DNA of 8,744 bases. It comes from Peptococcaceae bacterium (GTDB taxonomy: Bacteria; Bacillota; Desulfotomaculia; Desulfotomaculales; UBA12532). The position numbers were made by a program, and so were the translations under genes. The stretch is from the NCBI GenBank assembly GCA_003445475.1, contig DMDP01000086.1, positions 1-8,744 of the forward strand, given 5' to 3'. The notes below the pieces were generated by a model. That model saw only the letters and a list, made by a program, of their open reading frames with translations. It ran no database searches and was not told where the DNA came from. Shown here piece by piece: positions 1 through 6,600 of this stretch (within the stretch, counting starts at the first letter, position 1; the number at the start of each line of letters is the position of its first letter).

Positions 1-1105
1 CTTTGAAGACCTCCCGCTGGTTATAGGCGACGGGCTCGATGAATCCGTCGTACACCAACTGGCAAAGAAGCGGTGCGTCACCGTGGTACCGCAGGCCCCC
101 CGCGTGGATCCCGGGCGGCATGAACGTCCGGCCGAGGGTGTACATGTACAGGAGCGGCGTTAAGCCGGCCACGTCCCCGTGGTCGTACGCCAGCTTGCCG
201 CGGGTCAGCGTTGGGCAGGCGGTTGGTTCCACAGCGTAAAACTTCGCCCCAGAACGGCCCGCGAAAACGTCGGCTAGGAAAGGAAAGGCGAAACCGCTGT
301 AGTTGCTGCCGCCACCGCAACAGCCGATAACGTAATCCGCCCTTTCCCCGATCTTTGCCAGTTGCTTCTGCGTTTCGAGCCCGACGATGGTCTGGTGCAG
401 GAGCACGTGGTTGAGCACGCTGCCCAGGGAGTAGTTTGTATCCCCGTGCGTGGCCGCGTCCTCAACCGCCTCGCTGATGGCGATGCCCAGGCTGCCCAGG
501 GAATTGGGGTCCTGAGCCAGAATCGCGCGCCCGGACGCCGTCCGGTCGGTAGGGCTGGGCAGGACTTCGGCTCCGAAGATCTGCATCAGCGAGCGGCGGT
601 AAGGCTTCTGATGATAACTTACCTTCACCATATAGACCCTGCACTCGAGGCCGAAAAACCGGCAGGCCATGGCCAGGGCGCTGCCCCACTGGCCCGCACC
701 GGTTTCGGTCGTCAACCGCTTAATCCCTTCCAGCTTATTATAGTAAGCTTGCGGCACGGCGGTGTTGAGCTTGTGGCTGCCCGCGGGGCTGACCCCTTCG
801 TACTTGAAGTAGATGCGGGCCGGCGTATCGAGCGCCTTTTCCAGCCGCACCGCACGGCAGAGAGGTGTCGGTCGGTACATGCGGTAAATTTCCTGTACCT
901 CTTCCGGAATGGGGATCCACCGTTCGGTGCTTGCTTCTTGCTTAATCAGTTCGATCGGGAAGATCGGTTGTAGATCTTCCGGGCCCACCGGCTGCTTGGT
1001 AGCGGGATGAAGCGGGGGCTGGGGCCGGTTGGGCATGTCGGCCTGGATATTGTACCAGGCGGTCGGCATCTCGTCTTCGCTGAGCAAGACTTTTCTGAGC
1101 TCCAC
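1..1105 (-). CDS. trpB: TrpB2-type tryptophan synthase beta chain (3' end beyond left edge)
   Basis: PLP-dependent tryptophan synthase beta subunit, which joins indole and L-serine to give L-tryptophan. 368 codons are visible; the family is usually about 420-460 residues, so the C-terminus lies outside the window. The PLP lysine is K112 in GSHKLNTA. The catalytic glutamate is E134 in ETGAGQWG; the QWG form, where classical TrpB1 has QHG, points to the TrpB2 subfamily. The PLP phosphate loop is GGGSNY at about 264-269. The N-terminal stretch with [10 protein letters not shown] at 11-20 is also typical of TrpB2. The start is GTG at 1105, with AGGAGA nine bases upstream. No trpA or other trp gene is adjacent in the window. 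TrpB2 proteins are often stand-alone and may use free indole or phosphoserine-type substrates, so the exact physiological role is open. The family call is secure; the subfamily is likely. Confidence 0.93.
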   Translation of the reverse strand, partial: MELRKVLLSEDEMPTAWYNIQADMPNRPQPPLHPATKQPVGPEDLQPIFPIELIKQEASTERWIPIPEEVQEIYRMYRPTPLCRAVRLEKALDTPARIYFKYEGVSPAGSHKLNTAVPQAYYNKLEGIKRLTTETGAGQWGSALAMACRFFGLECRVYMVKVSYHQKPYRRSLMQIFGAEVLPSPTDRTASGRAILAQDPNSLGSLGIAISEAVEDAATHGDTNYSLGSVLNHVLLHQTIVGLETQKQLAKIGERADYVIGCCGGGSNYSGFAFPFLADVFAGRSGAKFYAVEPTACPTLTRGKLAYDHGDVAGLTPLLYMYTLGRTFMPPGIHAGGLRYHGDAPLLCQLVYDGFIEPVAYNQREVFK

Positions 1106-1123
1106 GGTAACTCTTCTCCTCTC

Positions 1124-1152
1124 CTTATAATTTTTCGGCAAAACGTTATCAA
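1124..1152 (-). promoter_or_regulatory. Possible sigma-A promoter for trpB
   Basis: TTGATA (1147-1152) and TATAAG (1124-1129) are separated by exactly 17 bases, each one mismatch from the vegetative consensus. The 98-bp gap after spoVAF has room for an independent promoter and I see no terminator hairpin in it. Against the call, the predicted transcript start near 1117 would give a leader of about 12 bases and cut into the Shine-Dalgarno sequence. The match may be chance in an AT-rich gap. Confidence 0.3.
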
Positions 1153-1203
1153 CATTTTACTCAAGGCTCAGATGAGAAGCAAGACAATATTGGAGAGGCG
1201 AAT

Positions 1204-2718
1204 TTACCTTTTGCGCTTTTTCGCCTCCTGCAAGAAATGCACCTTGCGGGCCGGGAGTGGCTGACGAACGCGGTCCTGCGGCTTCAGGATCGAGGGGCGG
1301 AAATGCTGGATGGGCACCGGGGGACGGGCTAGTACGGCTTTCAAGCCTTCGGCGTTGAACGGTATAAGGGGCCACAGGTACGGGATGCCAAAGGACTTCG
1401 TGCGCAAGAGGTAAATGAAAACGGTGAGGATGCCGATCAGAAAACCGGGCAGACGCAATAAACCTGTAAGGACGAGAAGGAAGAGTCTGACCAGGCGGTT
1501 TGCGGACGCCAGTTCATAGCTGGGCGTGAGAAAGGTGCCGATTGCGGCCAGGGCCGTATAGAGGACCACTTCGGGTATAAAGAGCCCCACACGGGCGGCA
1601 AGATCACCCAACAGTACGGCGGCAATAACGCCGGTAGAGGTGGCAATCGGGCTCGGTGTGTGAATGGTCGCCAGGCGAATCATGTCAATGGCGGCCTCGG
1701 CAGATAAGAATTGCACCAGCAACGGAATTTTCCCGGCCTTTGTGGGACCTAAGAATGTCAGTTCTGCCGGGAGAAGTTCAGGCTGTAAGGCAAACAACAG
1801 CCAGAGCGGCAACAAGAATACCGAGACCGCCACGCCGAGAAACCGGATCACGCGCAAATAGAGGCCCACGCTGGGGTTCTGACGAAACTCTTCGGCATGC
1901 TGCAGGTGATGGAAGTACGTTGTCGGCAGGATGAGCACGCTTGGTGACGTGTCGACCAGCACCAGAACGTGACCATCGAGGAGATGGGCCGCTGCCACAT
2001 CGGGGCGCTCGGTATACCGTACCCTGGGAAACGGGTTCCAGAAGGTGCCGGGAGAGATAAGTTCCTCCACCGCCTTTTCGCCCATCGGCAGACCGTCGAT
2101 GTTAATGTACCGGATTTTCTCCCTTACGCTGTCAACGAGTTCCGGATTGGCGATACCCTCGATGTAGGCGAGTACGATATCCGTCTTTGAGCGCAACCCG
2201 GCCTGCATGATTTCAAAACGGAGGCGTGGGTCGCGGATGCGGCGGCGAATCAGGGCCGTATTCAAAATCAGGGTTTCCGTAAAGCCGTCGCGTGAACCCC
2301 GGACTACTTTTTCCAGGTCGGGTTCGTCCGGGGAGCGAACCGGGTAAACGCGTGCATCGATGATGAGTGCCCGGTCCTCGCCGTCAACCAGCAGGGCCAG
2401 CGGCCCGGAAAGCACCTTGTTGACGATTTCGTCGTAGGTGTCAACGAGATTGACCTCGGTAAAATTAATATAGCTTTTAAAGAGCTTGCTAAGGGCGTTT
2501 ATGCCGATGTTATGGGGATCGACGGTAGTGAGGCGTTCGAGCACCTGGGTCATAATAAGGTCGTTTGTGAGCCCGTCGACAAAAAAGAGGACGACCTTCT
2601 TCCTGCCCAGTTCAAGTTCGCGTACCAGGACATCGAAGTTCTGGTCGACGGCCAGGATGCTTTTGAGTTGGCGTACATTTGTTTCCAGGTCAGACGCGAG
2701 TTTCTCGCCGATGCCCAT
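1204..2718 (-). CDS. spoVAF: SpoVAF, GerA-family spore membrane protein
   Basis: 504-residue member of the GerA/SpoVAF family (A-subunit type of spore germinant receptors), about the usual length of 490-500. The N-terminal soluble half (about 1-285) carries the family signatures VRGSRDGFTE near 139-148, an arginine-rich RRRIRDPRLR near 158-167, and RPDVAAAHLLDGHVLVLVD near 238-256. The C-terminal half has hydrophobic spans at about 288-311, 355-375, 380-398 and 408-440, then a basic tail ending KKRKR. It probably sits in the inner spore membrane. In Bacillus SpoVAF lies in the spoVA operon and assists germination rather than recognising nutrients. The ATG follows the spoVAE stop by 17 bases, with a GGGAG overlapping that stop, so it is probably co-transcribed. 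No gerB- or gerC-like partner follows, which favours SpoVAF over a nutrient receptor A subunit. Confidence 0.93.
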   Translation of the reverse strand: MGIGEKLASDLETNVRQLKSILAVDQNFDVLVRELELGRKKVVLFFVDGLTNDLIMTQVLERLTTVDPHNIGINALSKLFKSYINFTEVNLVDTYDEIVNKVLSGPLALLVDGEDRALIIDARVYPVRSPDEPDLEKVVRGSRDGFTETLILNTALIRRRIRDPRLRFEIMQAGLRSKTDIVLAYIEGIANPELVDSVREKIRYINIDGLPMGEKAVEELISPGTFWNPFPRVRYTERPDVAAAHLLDGHVLVLVDTSPSVLILPTTYFHHLQHAEEFRQNPSVGLYLRVIRFLGVAVSVFLLPLWLLFALQPELLPAELTFLGPTKAGKIPLLVQFLSAEAAIDMIRLATIHTPSPIATSTGVIAAVLLGDLAARVGLFIPEVVLYTALAAIGTFLTPSYELASANRLVRLFLLVLTGLLRLPGFLIGILTVFIYLLRTKSFGIPYLWPLIPFNAEGLKAVLARPPVPIQHFRPSILKPQDRVRQPLPARKVHFLQEAKKRKR

Positions 2719-2735
2719 CGCCTAAAGCCAGCTCC

Positions 2736-3092
2736 CTACCCTTTTGGGCGAAACAACAATGCCGCGAAATAGCCGAAAACAACTGCTGCCGTAATACCCC
2801 CCGCGGCGGCCGCGGCGCCACCGGTAAACGCGCCCAAAAGGCCGTCCTTTTTGACCCCTTCGATGGCTCCCTGGGCGAGAATATGTCCAAAACCGGTAAG
2901 CGGGATACTGGCACCGGCGCCGGCAAAGTCCACAAACGGCTGGTAAAGCCCCAGTGCCGAAAGAACAACCCCCGTTGTAACGAGGCCGACCAGCACGTGT
3001 GCCGGGGTCACCTTAAAACTGGTAAGATCCATCAGTAACTGAGCAGCAACGCAGATGAGCCCGCCGAAGATGAAGGCTTTCACAAAGTCCAA
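2736..3092 (-). CDS. spoVAE: SpoVAE (SpoVAEb type), dipicolinate channel membrane protein
   Basis: 118-residue integral membrane protein of the SpoVA complex, which carries Ca-dipicolinic acid into the forespore and out at germination. The chain is hydrophobic nearly throughout, with spans around 5-22, 32-50 and 95-115 and a C-terminal RPKG typical of SpoVAEb. The motif GAGASIPLTGFG near 58-69 is shared with SpoVAC. The frame stays open far upstream inside spoVAD, but the real start is the TTG at 3092: a perfect AGGAGG lies 7 bases before it, and DFVKAFIFGGLIC then aligns with the usual N-terminus of the family. An in-frame GTG three codons later is possible but is too far from the ribosome binding site. 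The gene begins 11 bases after the spoVAD stop. No spoVAEa gene is present. Confidence 0.93.
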   Translation of the reverse strand: MDFVKAFIFGGLICVAAQLLMDLTSFKVTPAHVLVGLVTTGVVLSALGLYQPFVDFAGAGASIPLTGFGHILAQGAIEGVKKDGLLGAFTGGAAAAAGGITAAVVFGYFAALLFRPKG

Positions 3093-3099
3093 GGCTTGC

Positions 3100-3105
3100 C
3101 CTCCT
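3100..3105 (-). promoter_or_regulatory. Ribosome binding site that fixes the TTG start of spoVAE
   Basis: Perfect AGGAGG, 7 bases upstream of the TTG codon. It overlaps the TAG stop of spoVAD (3104-3106), which suggests translational coupling of the two genes. Confidence 0.8.
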
Positions 3106-4120
3106 AACGCATTTCTATGGCTACCGCATGGGCTATCACCGGGATGGTTTCGCCTTGTTTTGTGGTTAGAGGGCTCAGTAGCGCGCCGGTAGCCACGCCT
3201 AAAACGCGCTTTATTTTCCCGGTGAGCATCTGCTGCATTAGGTACCCGCACGTTACCACCGCGGCGCACGCACAGCCGCTTCCGCCGGCGTGTGTGTCCT
3301 GCTTCTGGTGATCGTAGATCATGGTGCCGCAATCGGCGAACTTGTTGCCGATGTCGAAGCCCCTCTCCCGCACCAGTTGGTCGGCCAGGCCTTTGCCGTA
3401 GATGCCCAAATCGCCGGTAAGGAAGAGGTCGAAATCTTGCGGCCCGCGGGCCGTGTCCTGCAGATGCCGTACGATGGTATCGGCGGCGGCGGGGGCCATG
3501 GCGCTGCCGAAGTCGTTGGGGTCTCCCTGACCGAGATCGAGCACCTTGCCGATGGTGGCGTGGGTAACGACCGGCCCGGCGCCGGTGCGGGCAAGCAGTG
3601 CTGCGCCCGCGCCGGTCACGGTCCACTGGGCGGTGGGGGGCCGTTGTACCCCCTGTTCGGTGGGAAACCGATACTGTCTTTCGGCGGTACTGTAATGGGA
3701 AGATGCTCCCACCACCACGTAATCGGCAAACCCGCCGTCGATGAGGATGGCCCCGAGGGCCAGCCCTTCGTACATGGTGGCACAGGCCCCGTACAGACCA
3801 ATAAACGGAATGCCTAAGGACCGGGCTGTAAAACCCGCGGAAATGATCTGGTTCAAAAGATCCCCTGCCAGGAGATAGTCAATATTGGCAGGGGCCAGCA
3901 CCGCTTTCTTGATAACCGTTTGCATCACTTCTTCCAGCATGCGGCGTTCGGCCTTTTCCCAGCATTTTTCCGCGTAATAGGGGTCCTCTACTACTTTGTC
4001 GAATGTGTGAGCCAGCGGCCCCTGTCCCTCTTTTGGTCCTACGATGGTCGCGGTTGCGGCGATTACTGGCGGGTTTTGAAACATTACCGTCTGCTGGCCC
4101 AGCTTTTTCGGTGCCGCCAT
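3104..4120 (-). CDS. spoVAD: SpoVAD, dipicolinate-binding SpoVA protein with thiolase fold
   Basis: 338 residues, the usual length for SpoVAD. The family has a thiolase/ketoacyl-synthase-like fold without known catalytic activity; the B. subtilis protein binds dipicolinic acid and is needed for its uptake into the forespore. Recognisable segments are QTVMFQNPPVI at 10-20, GLYGACATMYEGLALG around 108-123 with the thiolase-position cysteine at C113, the run around SSHYSTAERQYRFP, and the C-terminal HAGGSGCACAA segment followed by a hydrophobic helix. There is no signal peptide or clear membrane span, consistent with a peripheral protein on the inner spore membrane. The ATG at 4120 follows spoVAC by 15 bases with a GGTGG-type ribosome binding site. 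Order and spacing fit one spoVAC-AD-AE-AF unit. Confidence 0.96.
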   Translation of the reverse strand: MAAPKKLGQQTVMFQNPPVIAATATIVGPKEGQGPLAHTFDKVVEDPYYAEKCWEKAERRMLEEVMQTVIKKAVLAPANIDYLLAGDLLNQIISAGFTARSLGIPFIGLYGACATMYEGLALGAILIDGGFADYVVVGASSHYSTAERQYRFPTEQGVQRPPTAQWTVTGAGAALLARTGAGPVVTHATIGKVLDLGQGDPNDFGSAMAPAAADTIVRHLQDTARGPQDFDLFLTGDLGIYGKGLADQLVRERGFDIGNKFADCGTMIYDHQKQDTHAGGSGCACAAVVTCGYLMQQMLTGKIKRVLGVATGALLSPLTTKQGETIPVIAHAVAIEMR

Positions 4121-4135
4121 ATCATTCCACCCGAT

Positions 4136-4597
4136 TTACGTAAAGAGGTAGTAAAGAATGGCTGCCAGCCAGGCAAAAGTAAAGCCAAAGGTCAAGATGG
4201 GGCCGGCGATGGTGAACAGGCGTGCTCCAACTCCCAGTACCAGGCCTTCGGGTCTGGCTTCCATGGCCGGAGCAACCATGGAATTGGCGAAACCGGTAAT
4301 CGGTACAATTGTCCCTGCCCCGCCGTATTTGGCTATTTCATCGTAGACACCAAGGCCGGTAAAAAGGGCGGTAAAGAAGACCAAAACAATGGCACTTGCC
4401 GTTCCGGCCTCGAGGGCGGACAAACCCAACCCCTTAAAATAGTTCAAGAAACCCTGGCCGATGGCGCAGATAATGCCCCCGACAATAAATGCCCAGAAGG
4501 TATTGCGCAGAATCGGGGGCCGCGGTTTTGCGCGGTTTACCATTTGCTGATACTGCTTCTTTTGTATTTCGAGGGGCTTGTTGGGATCAACAGGCAT
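4136..4597 (-). CDS. spoVAC: SpoVAC, SpoVA membrane channel subunit
   Basis: 153-residue membrane protein of the SpoVA complex; the family is normally about 150 residues. A basic, hydrophilic N-terminus (about 1-30, rich in K, Q and R) faces the first hydrophobic span at about 33-53. Further spans lie near 64-83, 95-112 and 120-151. The motif GAGTIVPITGFANSMV at 93-108 is the family hallmark and recurs in weaker form in SpoVAE, reflecting shared ancestry. B. subtilis SpoVAC behaves as a mechanosensitive channel that may gate dipicolinate release at germination; the same role here is inferred from family. The ATG has GGGAGG a few bases upstream. It follows the dodecin gene by 42 bases with no terminator between them, so the two are probably co-transcribed. 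Confidence 0.96.
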   Translation of the reverse strand: MPVDPNKPLEIQKKQYQQMVNRAKPRPPILRNTFWAFIVGGIICAIGQGFLNYFKGLGLSALEAGTASAIVLVFFTALFTGLGVYDEIAKYGGAGTIVPITGFANSMVAPAMEARPEGLVLGVGARLFTIAGPILTFGFTFAWLAAILYYLFT

Positions 4598-4639
4598 GGT
4601 ATACCTCCCGGATGCGGGTCAATGAAATCTTCATTACCA

Positions 4640-4834
4640 TTACTCAACGTAAGCGACCTTAACGTTTGCCTTGTACTCCACAATCCTGCCGTCCTGTACG
4701 TTGGCCGTAAGGTTAAGCACTTCCACACCCGTAATTTTGCCAAAAGTCCGCGAGCCTTCCGCCACCGCCGCATTGACCGCCTCTTTCCAGCTGTCTTTCG
4801 ATTCTCCCAGCAGCTCGGCAATTTTAACATGCAT
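4640..4834 (-). CDS. Dodecin family protein lacking the flavin-stacking tryptophan
   Basis: 64-residue dodecin-family protein. Dodecins are small proteins that form hollow 12-mers, and many bind flavin pairs between tryptophans. The diagnostic pattern is complete: VKIAELLGESKDSW at 3-16 (strand, then helix start), a helix to about 32, then ITGVEVLNLTANV at 34-46 and IVEYKANVKVAYVE at 51-64. At the position of the flavin-stacking Trp (W36 of the Halobacterium protein) this sequence has G36, so classical flavin sandwiching is unlikely; it may bind another ligand or act as a storage or scavenging shell. The ATG has a strong AAGGAGG about 8 bases upstream. It is the first gene behind a forespore-type promoter and is followed closely by spoVAC, so expression with the SpoVA proteins is likely. 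No function in spores is known to me. Confidence 0.9.
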   Translation of the reverse strand: MHVKIAELLGESKDSWKEAVNAAVAEGSRTFGKITGVEVLNLTANVQDGRIVEYKANVKVAYVE

Positions 4835-4867
4835 GCGTTGTGCCTCCTTACCGTATTGTCCAAGCAG

Positions 4868-4897
4868 TATTGTATGTCTATGGCACGAGGCTTATGC
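4868..4897 (-). promoter_or_regulatory. Putative sigma-F/sigma-G promoter of the dodecin-spoVA unit
   Basis: GCATA (4893-4897) fits the forespore -35 consensus GHATR exactly. Fifteen bases later ACATACAATA (4868-4877) ends in ACAATA, matching the ANAHTH core of the -10. Transcription would start about 7 bases further on and leave a leader of some 25 bases with a good ribosome binding site. The B. subtilis spoVA operon is sigma-G dependent, so the assignment fits. The GG at the front of the -10 consensus is missing. Confidence 0.6.
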
Positions 4898-4931
4898 AAA
4901 ACCAAGGGGATGCTTTTACGCATCCCCTTGG
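4898..4931 (-). terminator. Terminator hairpin spanning the sigF stop codon
   Basis: A perfect 12-bp stem, CCAAGGGGATGC (4902-4913) against GCATCCCCTTGG (4920-4931) as read on the plus strand, with a 6-base loop. On the transcript it is followed by TTTTGC. The 5' arm lies in the last codons of sigF and the loop contains its TAA. The stem is strong but the U-tract has only four Us, so termination may be partial. Confidence 0.75.
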
Positions 4932-5689
4932 GCAAGAGTCTTTAGTTTTTGCAGGGCCCGGCGTTCGAGGCGCGATACCTGCACCTGGGAAAGGCCCAGA
5001 TAACTTGCCACCTCGGACTGAGTCTTATCCTCGAAAAAGCGCCATTTGATGATCTGCCTGTCCCTTTCGGGCAGCGCGGACAAAAGTTGGGCCAGCGAGA
5101 TCCTTTCTGCCCAGCGGTCTTCGCTTTCCGCGTCCATCTTTACCTGATCCATAATGCAATAGGAATCACCATCCGGCTGCAATAGCGGATCGAAAAGCGA
5201 TGCCGGGACCTGGGCCGCTTCCATCGCGGCCACCAGTTCTTCTGCGGGCACGCCCAGTTCACTGGCAATTTCGTTAACAGTGGGCTCACAACCGGTCTGG
5301 TTTTGCAGGCGGGTGCGCGCCTCTTGGGCCTTACGGGCCAATTCTTTAAGCGAGCGCGCCACGTGCACCGGGGCATCGTCCCTTATAAACCGCTTTATCT
5401 CCCCGATTATCATCGGCACGGCGTAGGTAGAGAATTTGACCTTGAACCGCAGGTCGAACTTGTCGATGGCCTTGATGAGCCCAATGCACCCGATTTGAAA
5501 AAGATCCTCGGCGTCATACCCCCTACCTTCGAACCGTTTAATGACGTTGCATACCAGCCTCAGGTTGGCGTTAATCAAGGTTTCGCGCGCCCGCACATCA
5601 CCCTGCTGCGCCTTTCGCAGCAGTTGCCGGACCTCTTTTTCCTTTAAAAGCGGTTGGTTTGGCAGATTAAGATAAACTTTGTTGCGCAT
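4916..5689 (-). CDS. sigF: RNA polymerase sporulation sigma factor sigma-F
   Basis: 257-residue sigma-70 family protein that directs the first forespore-specific transcription. Region 2 spans about 35-105: LINANLRLVCNVIKRF at 38-53, DLFQIGCIGLIKAIDKFD at 62-79 and the -10-recognition segment FSTYAVPMIIGEIKRFIRDD at 86-105. Region 3 covers roughly 108-190. Region 4 ends in a helix-turn-helix with TQSEVASYLGLSQVQVSRLE at 223-242. The protein resembles both sigma-F and sigma-G; its position directly after spoIIAB identifies it as sigma-F. The ATG at 5689 lies inside spoIIAB and the two frames overlap by 23 bases. There is no convincing Shine-Dalgarno sequence, so translation probably depends on ribosomes finishing spoIIAB, which would keep sigma and anti-sigma in proportion. 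Confidence 0.96.
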   Translation of the reverse strand: MRNKVYLNLPNQPLLKEKEVRQLLRKAQQGDVRARETLINANLRLVCNVIKRFEGRGYDAEDLFQIGCIGLIKAIDKFDLRFKVKFSTYAVPMIIGEIKRFIRDDAPVHVARSLKELARKAQEARTRLQNQTGCEPTVNEIASELGVPAEELVAAMEAAQVPASLFDPLLQPDGDSYCIMDQVKMDAESEDRWAERISLAQLLSALPERDRQIIKWRFFEDKTQSEVASYLGLSQVQVSRLERRALQKLKTLAQGDA

Positions 5690-6119
5690 GGTCAGCCCGC
5701 CGCGATACCTTTTTGGTCATAATAACGCGTGTGCCACGGCCGGGTTGCGACCTGACCTCTATCGTGTCCATAAAGGATTGCATAAAGGAAAAGCCAAGTC
5801 CCAGGCGATCAGGTATCGTTGAAAAACCGGGTTGAAGTGCTTGCGCGATGCTGTCTATGCCCACGCCTTGGTCTTCGACAACGACTTCCAGTACACCGTC
5901 GTAGATGGCGCCGCGAATGGTGATAAGGCCGTCGGGATTGTTGCCGTAGCCGTGGATAACGGCGTTGGTTACCGCTTCGGATATGGCTCCCTTGATATCC
6001 TCCACCTCGCTGAGAGTGAAGTCGATCTGGGTGGCAAAGGCGGCTACCACCACGCGGGCGAAACCGACGTTTTCTGGTTTGCTCTTGAATTCCAGTTTAA
6101 AGTTATTTGTCGTTGCCAC
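5667..6119 (-). CDS. spoIIAB: SpoIIAB, anti-sigma-F factor and serine kinase
   Basis: 150-residue GHKL-fold protein kinase that holds sigma-F inactive and phosphorylates SpoIIAA; the family is about 140-150 residues. The ATP-binding boxes are in order: N box EAVTNAVIHGY at 48-58 (E48 as general base, N52 for magnesium), G1 box VEDQGVGI at 81-88 and G2 box DRLGLGFSFM at 104-113. The G2 box is usually ERSGMGF in Bacillus; the glycines are kept. The start is GTG at 6119, two bases after the spoIIAA stop, with AAGGAGG inside the end of spoIIAA about 13 bases upstream. The C-terminal tail after about residue 137 is polar and overlaps the sigF start. The role follows from family and operon position. 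Confidence 0.96.
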   Translation of the reverse strand: MATTNNFKLEFKSKPENVGFARVVVAAFATQIDFTLSEVEDIKGAISEAVTNAVIHGYGNNPDGLITIRGAIYDGVLEVVVEDQGVGIDSIAQALQPGFSTIPDRLGLGFSFMQSFMDTIEVRSQPGRGTRVIMTKKVSRRADHAQQSLS

Positions 6120-6121
6120 GG

Positions 6122-6475
6122 CTAAGCGGTTACCTCCTTACTAACACCGGCGATGGCTTCATCTTCCGAGGCGTAAACGCGGATTACGCGCAGGAGGCCG
6201 GACAGCTCGAATGCTCGCTTCACCTGGGGCTGGAGCCCCACAATAGCCAGGCGCCTGTTTTCTTCAGTTAACTGTCGATAACGTCCTAAGATAACGCCGA
6301 GTCCCGAACTGTCAACAAAGGTGACATCGCCCAAATTGAGTACCAGGTGGGGCGAGTTATAAAGCTTGAGCAGCCGGTCAAGCTCGCTGCGCAGAACGTC
6401 GCACGTATTTAAATCGATTTCGCCATTAAGTCGGACCACCAGCACGCCGTCCACGGTTCTTGTTTCCCAATCCAC
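6122..6475 (-). CDS. spoIIAA: SpoIIAA, anti-anti-sigma-F factor
   Basis: 117-residue STAS-domain protein, the usual length. Unphosphorylated SpoIIAA binds SpoIIAB and releases sigma-F; SpoIIAB phosphorylates it and SpoIIE dephosphorylates it. The signature VTFVDSSGLGVILGRYRQL spans 51-69; S56, the first serine of DSSG, corresponds to the phosphorylated S58 of B. subtilis. The strand pattern LVVRLNGEIDLNTCDVLRSEL at 12-32 is typical of STAS proteins. The start is GTG at 6475 with GGGGAGGG nine bases upstream. It is the first gene of the spoIIAA-spoIIAB-sigF operon and lies behind a sigma-H-like promoter. Confidence 0.96.
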   Translation of the reverse strand: MDWETRTVDGVLVVRLNGEIDLNTCDVLRSELDRLLKLYNSPHLVLNLGDVTFVDSSGLGVILGRYRQLTEENRRLAIVGLQPQVKRAFELSGLLRVIRVYASEDEAIAGVSKEVTA

Positions 6476-6516
6476 CGCGCTTTTCCCTCCCCGGTGCCGT
6501 GGTTGGTCAGGGTATT

Positions 6517-6545
6517 AACTTCGCCGGCCATGGCTTCTTTCCTGC
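6517..6545 (-). promoter_or_regulatory. Putative sigma-H promoter of the spoIIA operon
   Basis: GCAGGAAAG (6537-6545) fits the sigma-H -35 consensus RnAGGAwWW except at its last base. After 11 bases GGCGAAGTT (6517-6525) fits the -10 consensus RnnGAATww with one mismatch in GAAT. A transcript start near 6510 would leave a leader of about 35 bases before the spoIIAA ribosome binding site and GTG. In B. subtilis spoIIA is transcribed by sigma-H, so position and biology agree. Confidence 0.5.
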
Positions 6546-6556
6546 TAAATTATTCC

Positions 6557-6579
6557 AAAAAATAGGCGGGCTGCCCGCC
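6557..6579 (-). terminator. Rho-independent terminator after dacF
   Basis: GGCGGG/CCCGCC stem of 6 bp with a 3-base loop (6565-6579), followed on the transcript by TATTTTTT. It lies about 20 bases after the dacF stop and upstream of the sigma-H-like promoter, so it separates dacF from spoIIAA. Some read-through is possible. Confidence 0.75.
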
Positions 6580-6600
6580 CGGCCCGGTATACTTTGCATC

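Noticed and set aside
362..973. Plus-strand open frame of 203 codons
   Set aside because: It is wholly antisense to trpB, whose catalytic motifs are intact. No domain is recognisable.
1106..1203. Terminator or T-box-like leader between spoVAF and trpB
   Set aside because: No stable hairpin, no U-tract and no room for a T-box; only short chance dyads such as CTCA/TGAG.
3093..3626. Upstream extension of the spoVAE frame to 296 codons
   Set aside because: This part overlaps spoVAD out of frame and is arginine-rich nonsense. The ribosome binding site and family alignment place the start at 3092.
3920..4945. Long plus-strand open frame of 341 codons across spoVAD, spoVAC, the dodecin and the sigF end
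   Set aside because: It is antisense to four well-supported genes. The translation has no recognisable domain and is rich in low-likelihood residues, as expected of a shadow frame in GC-rich DNA.
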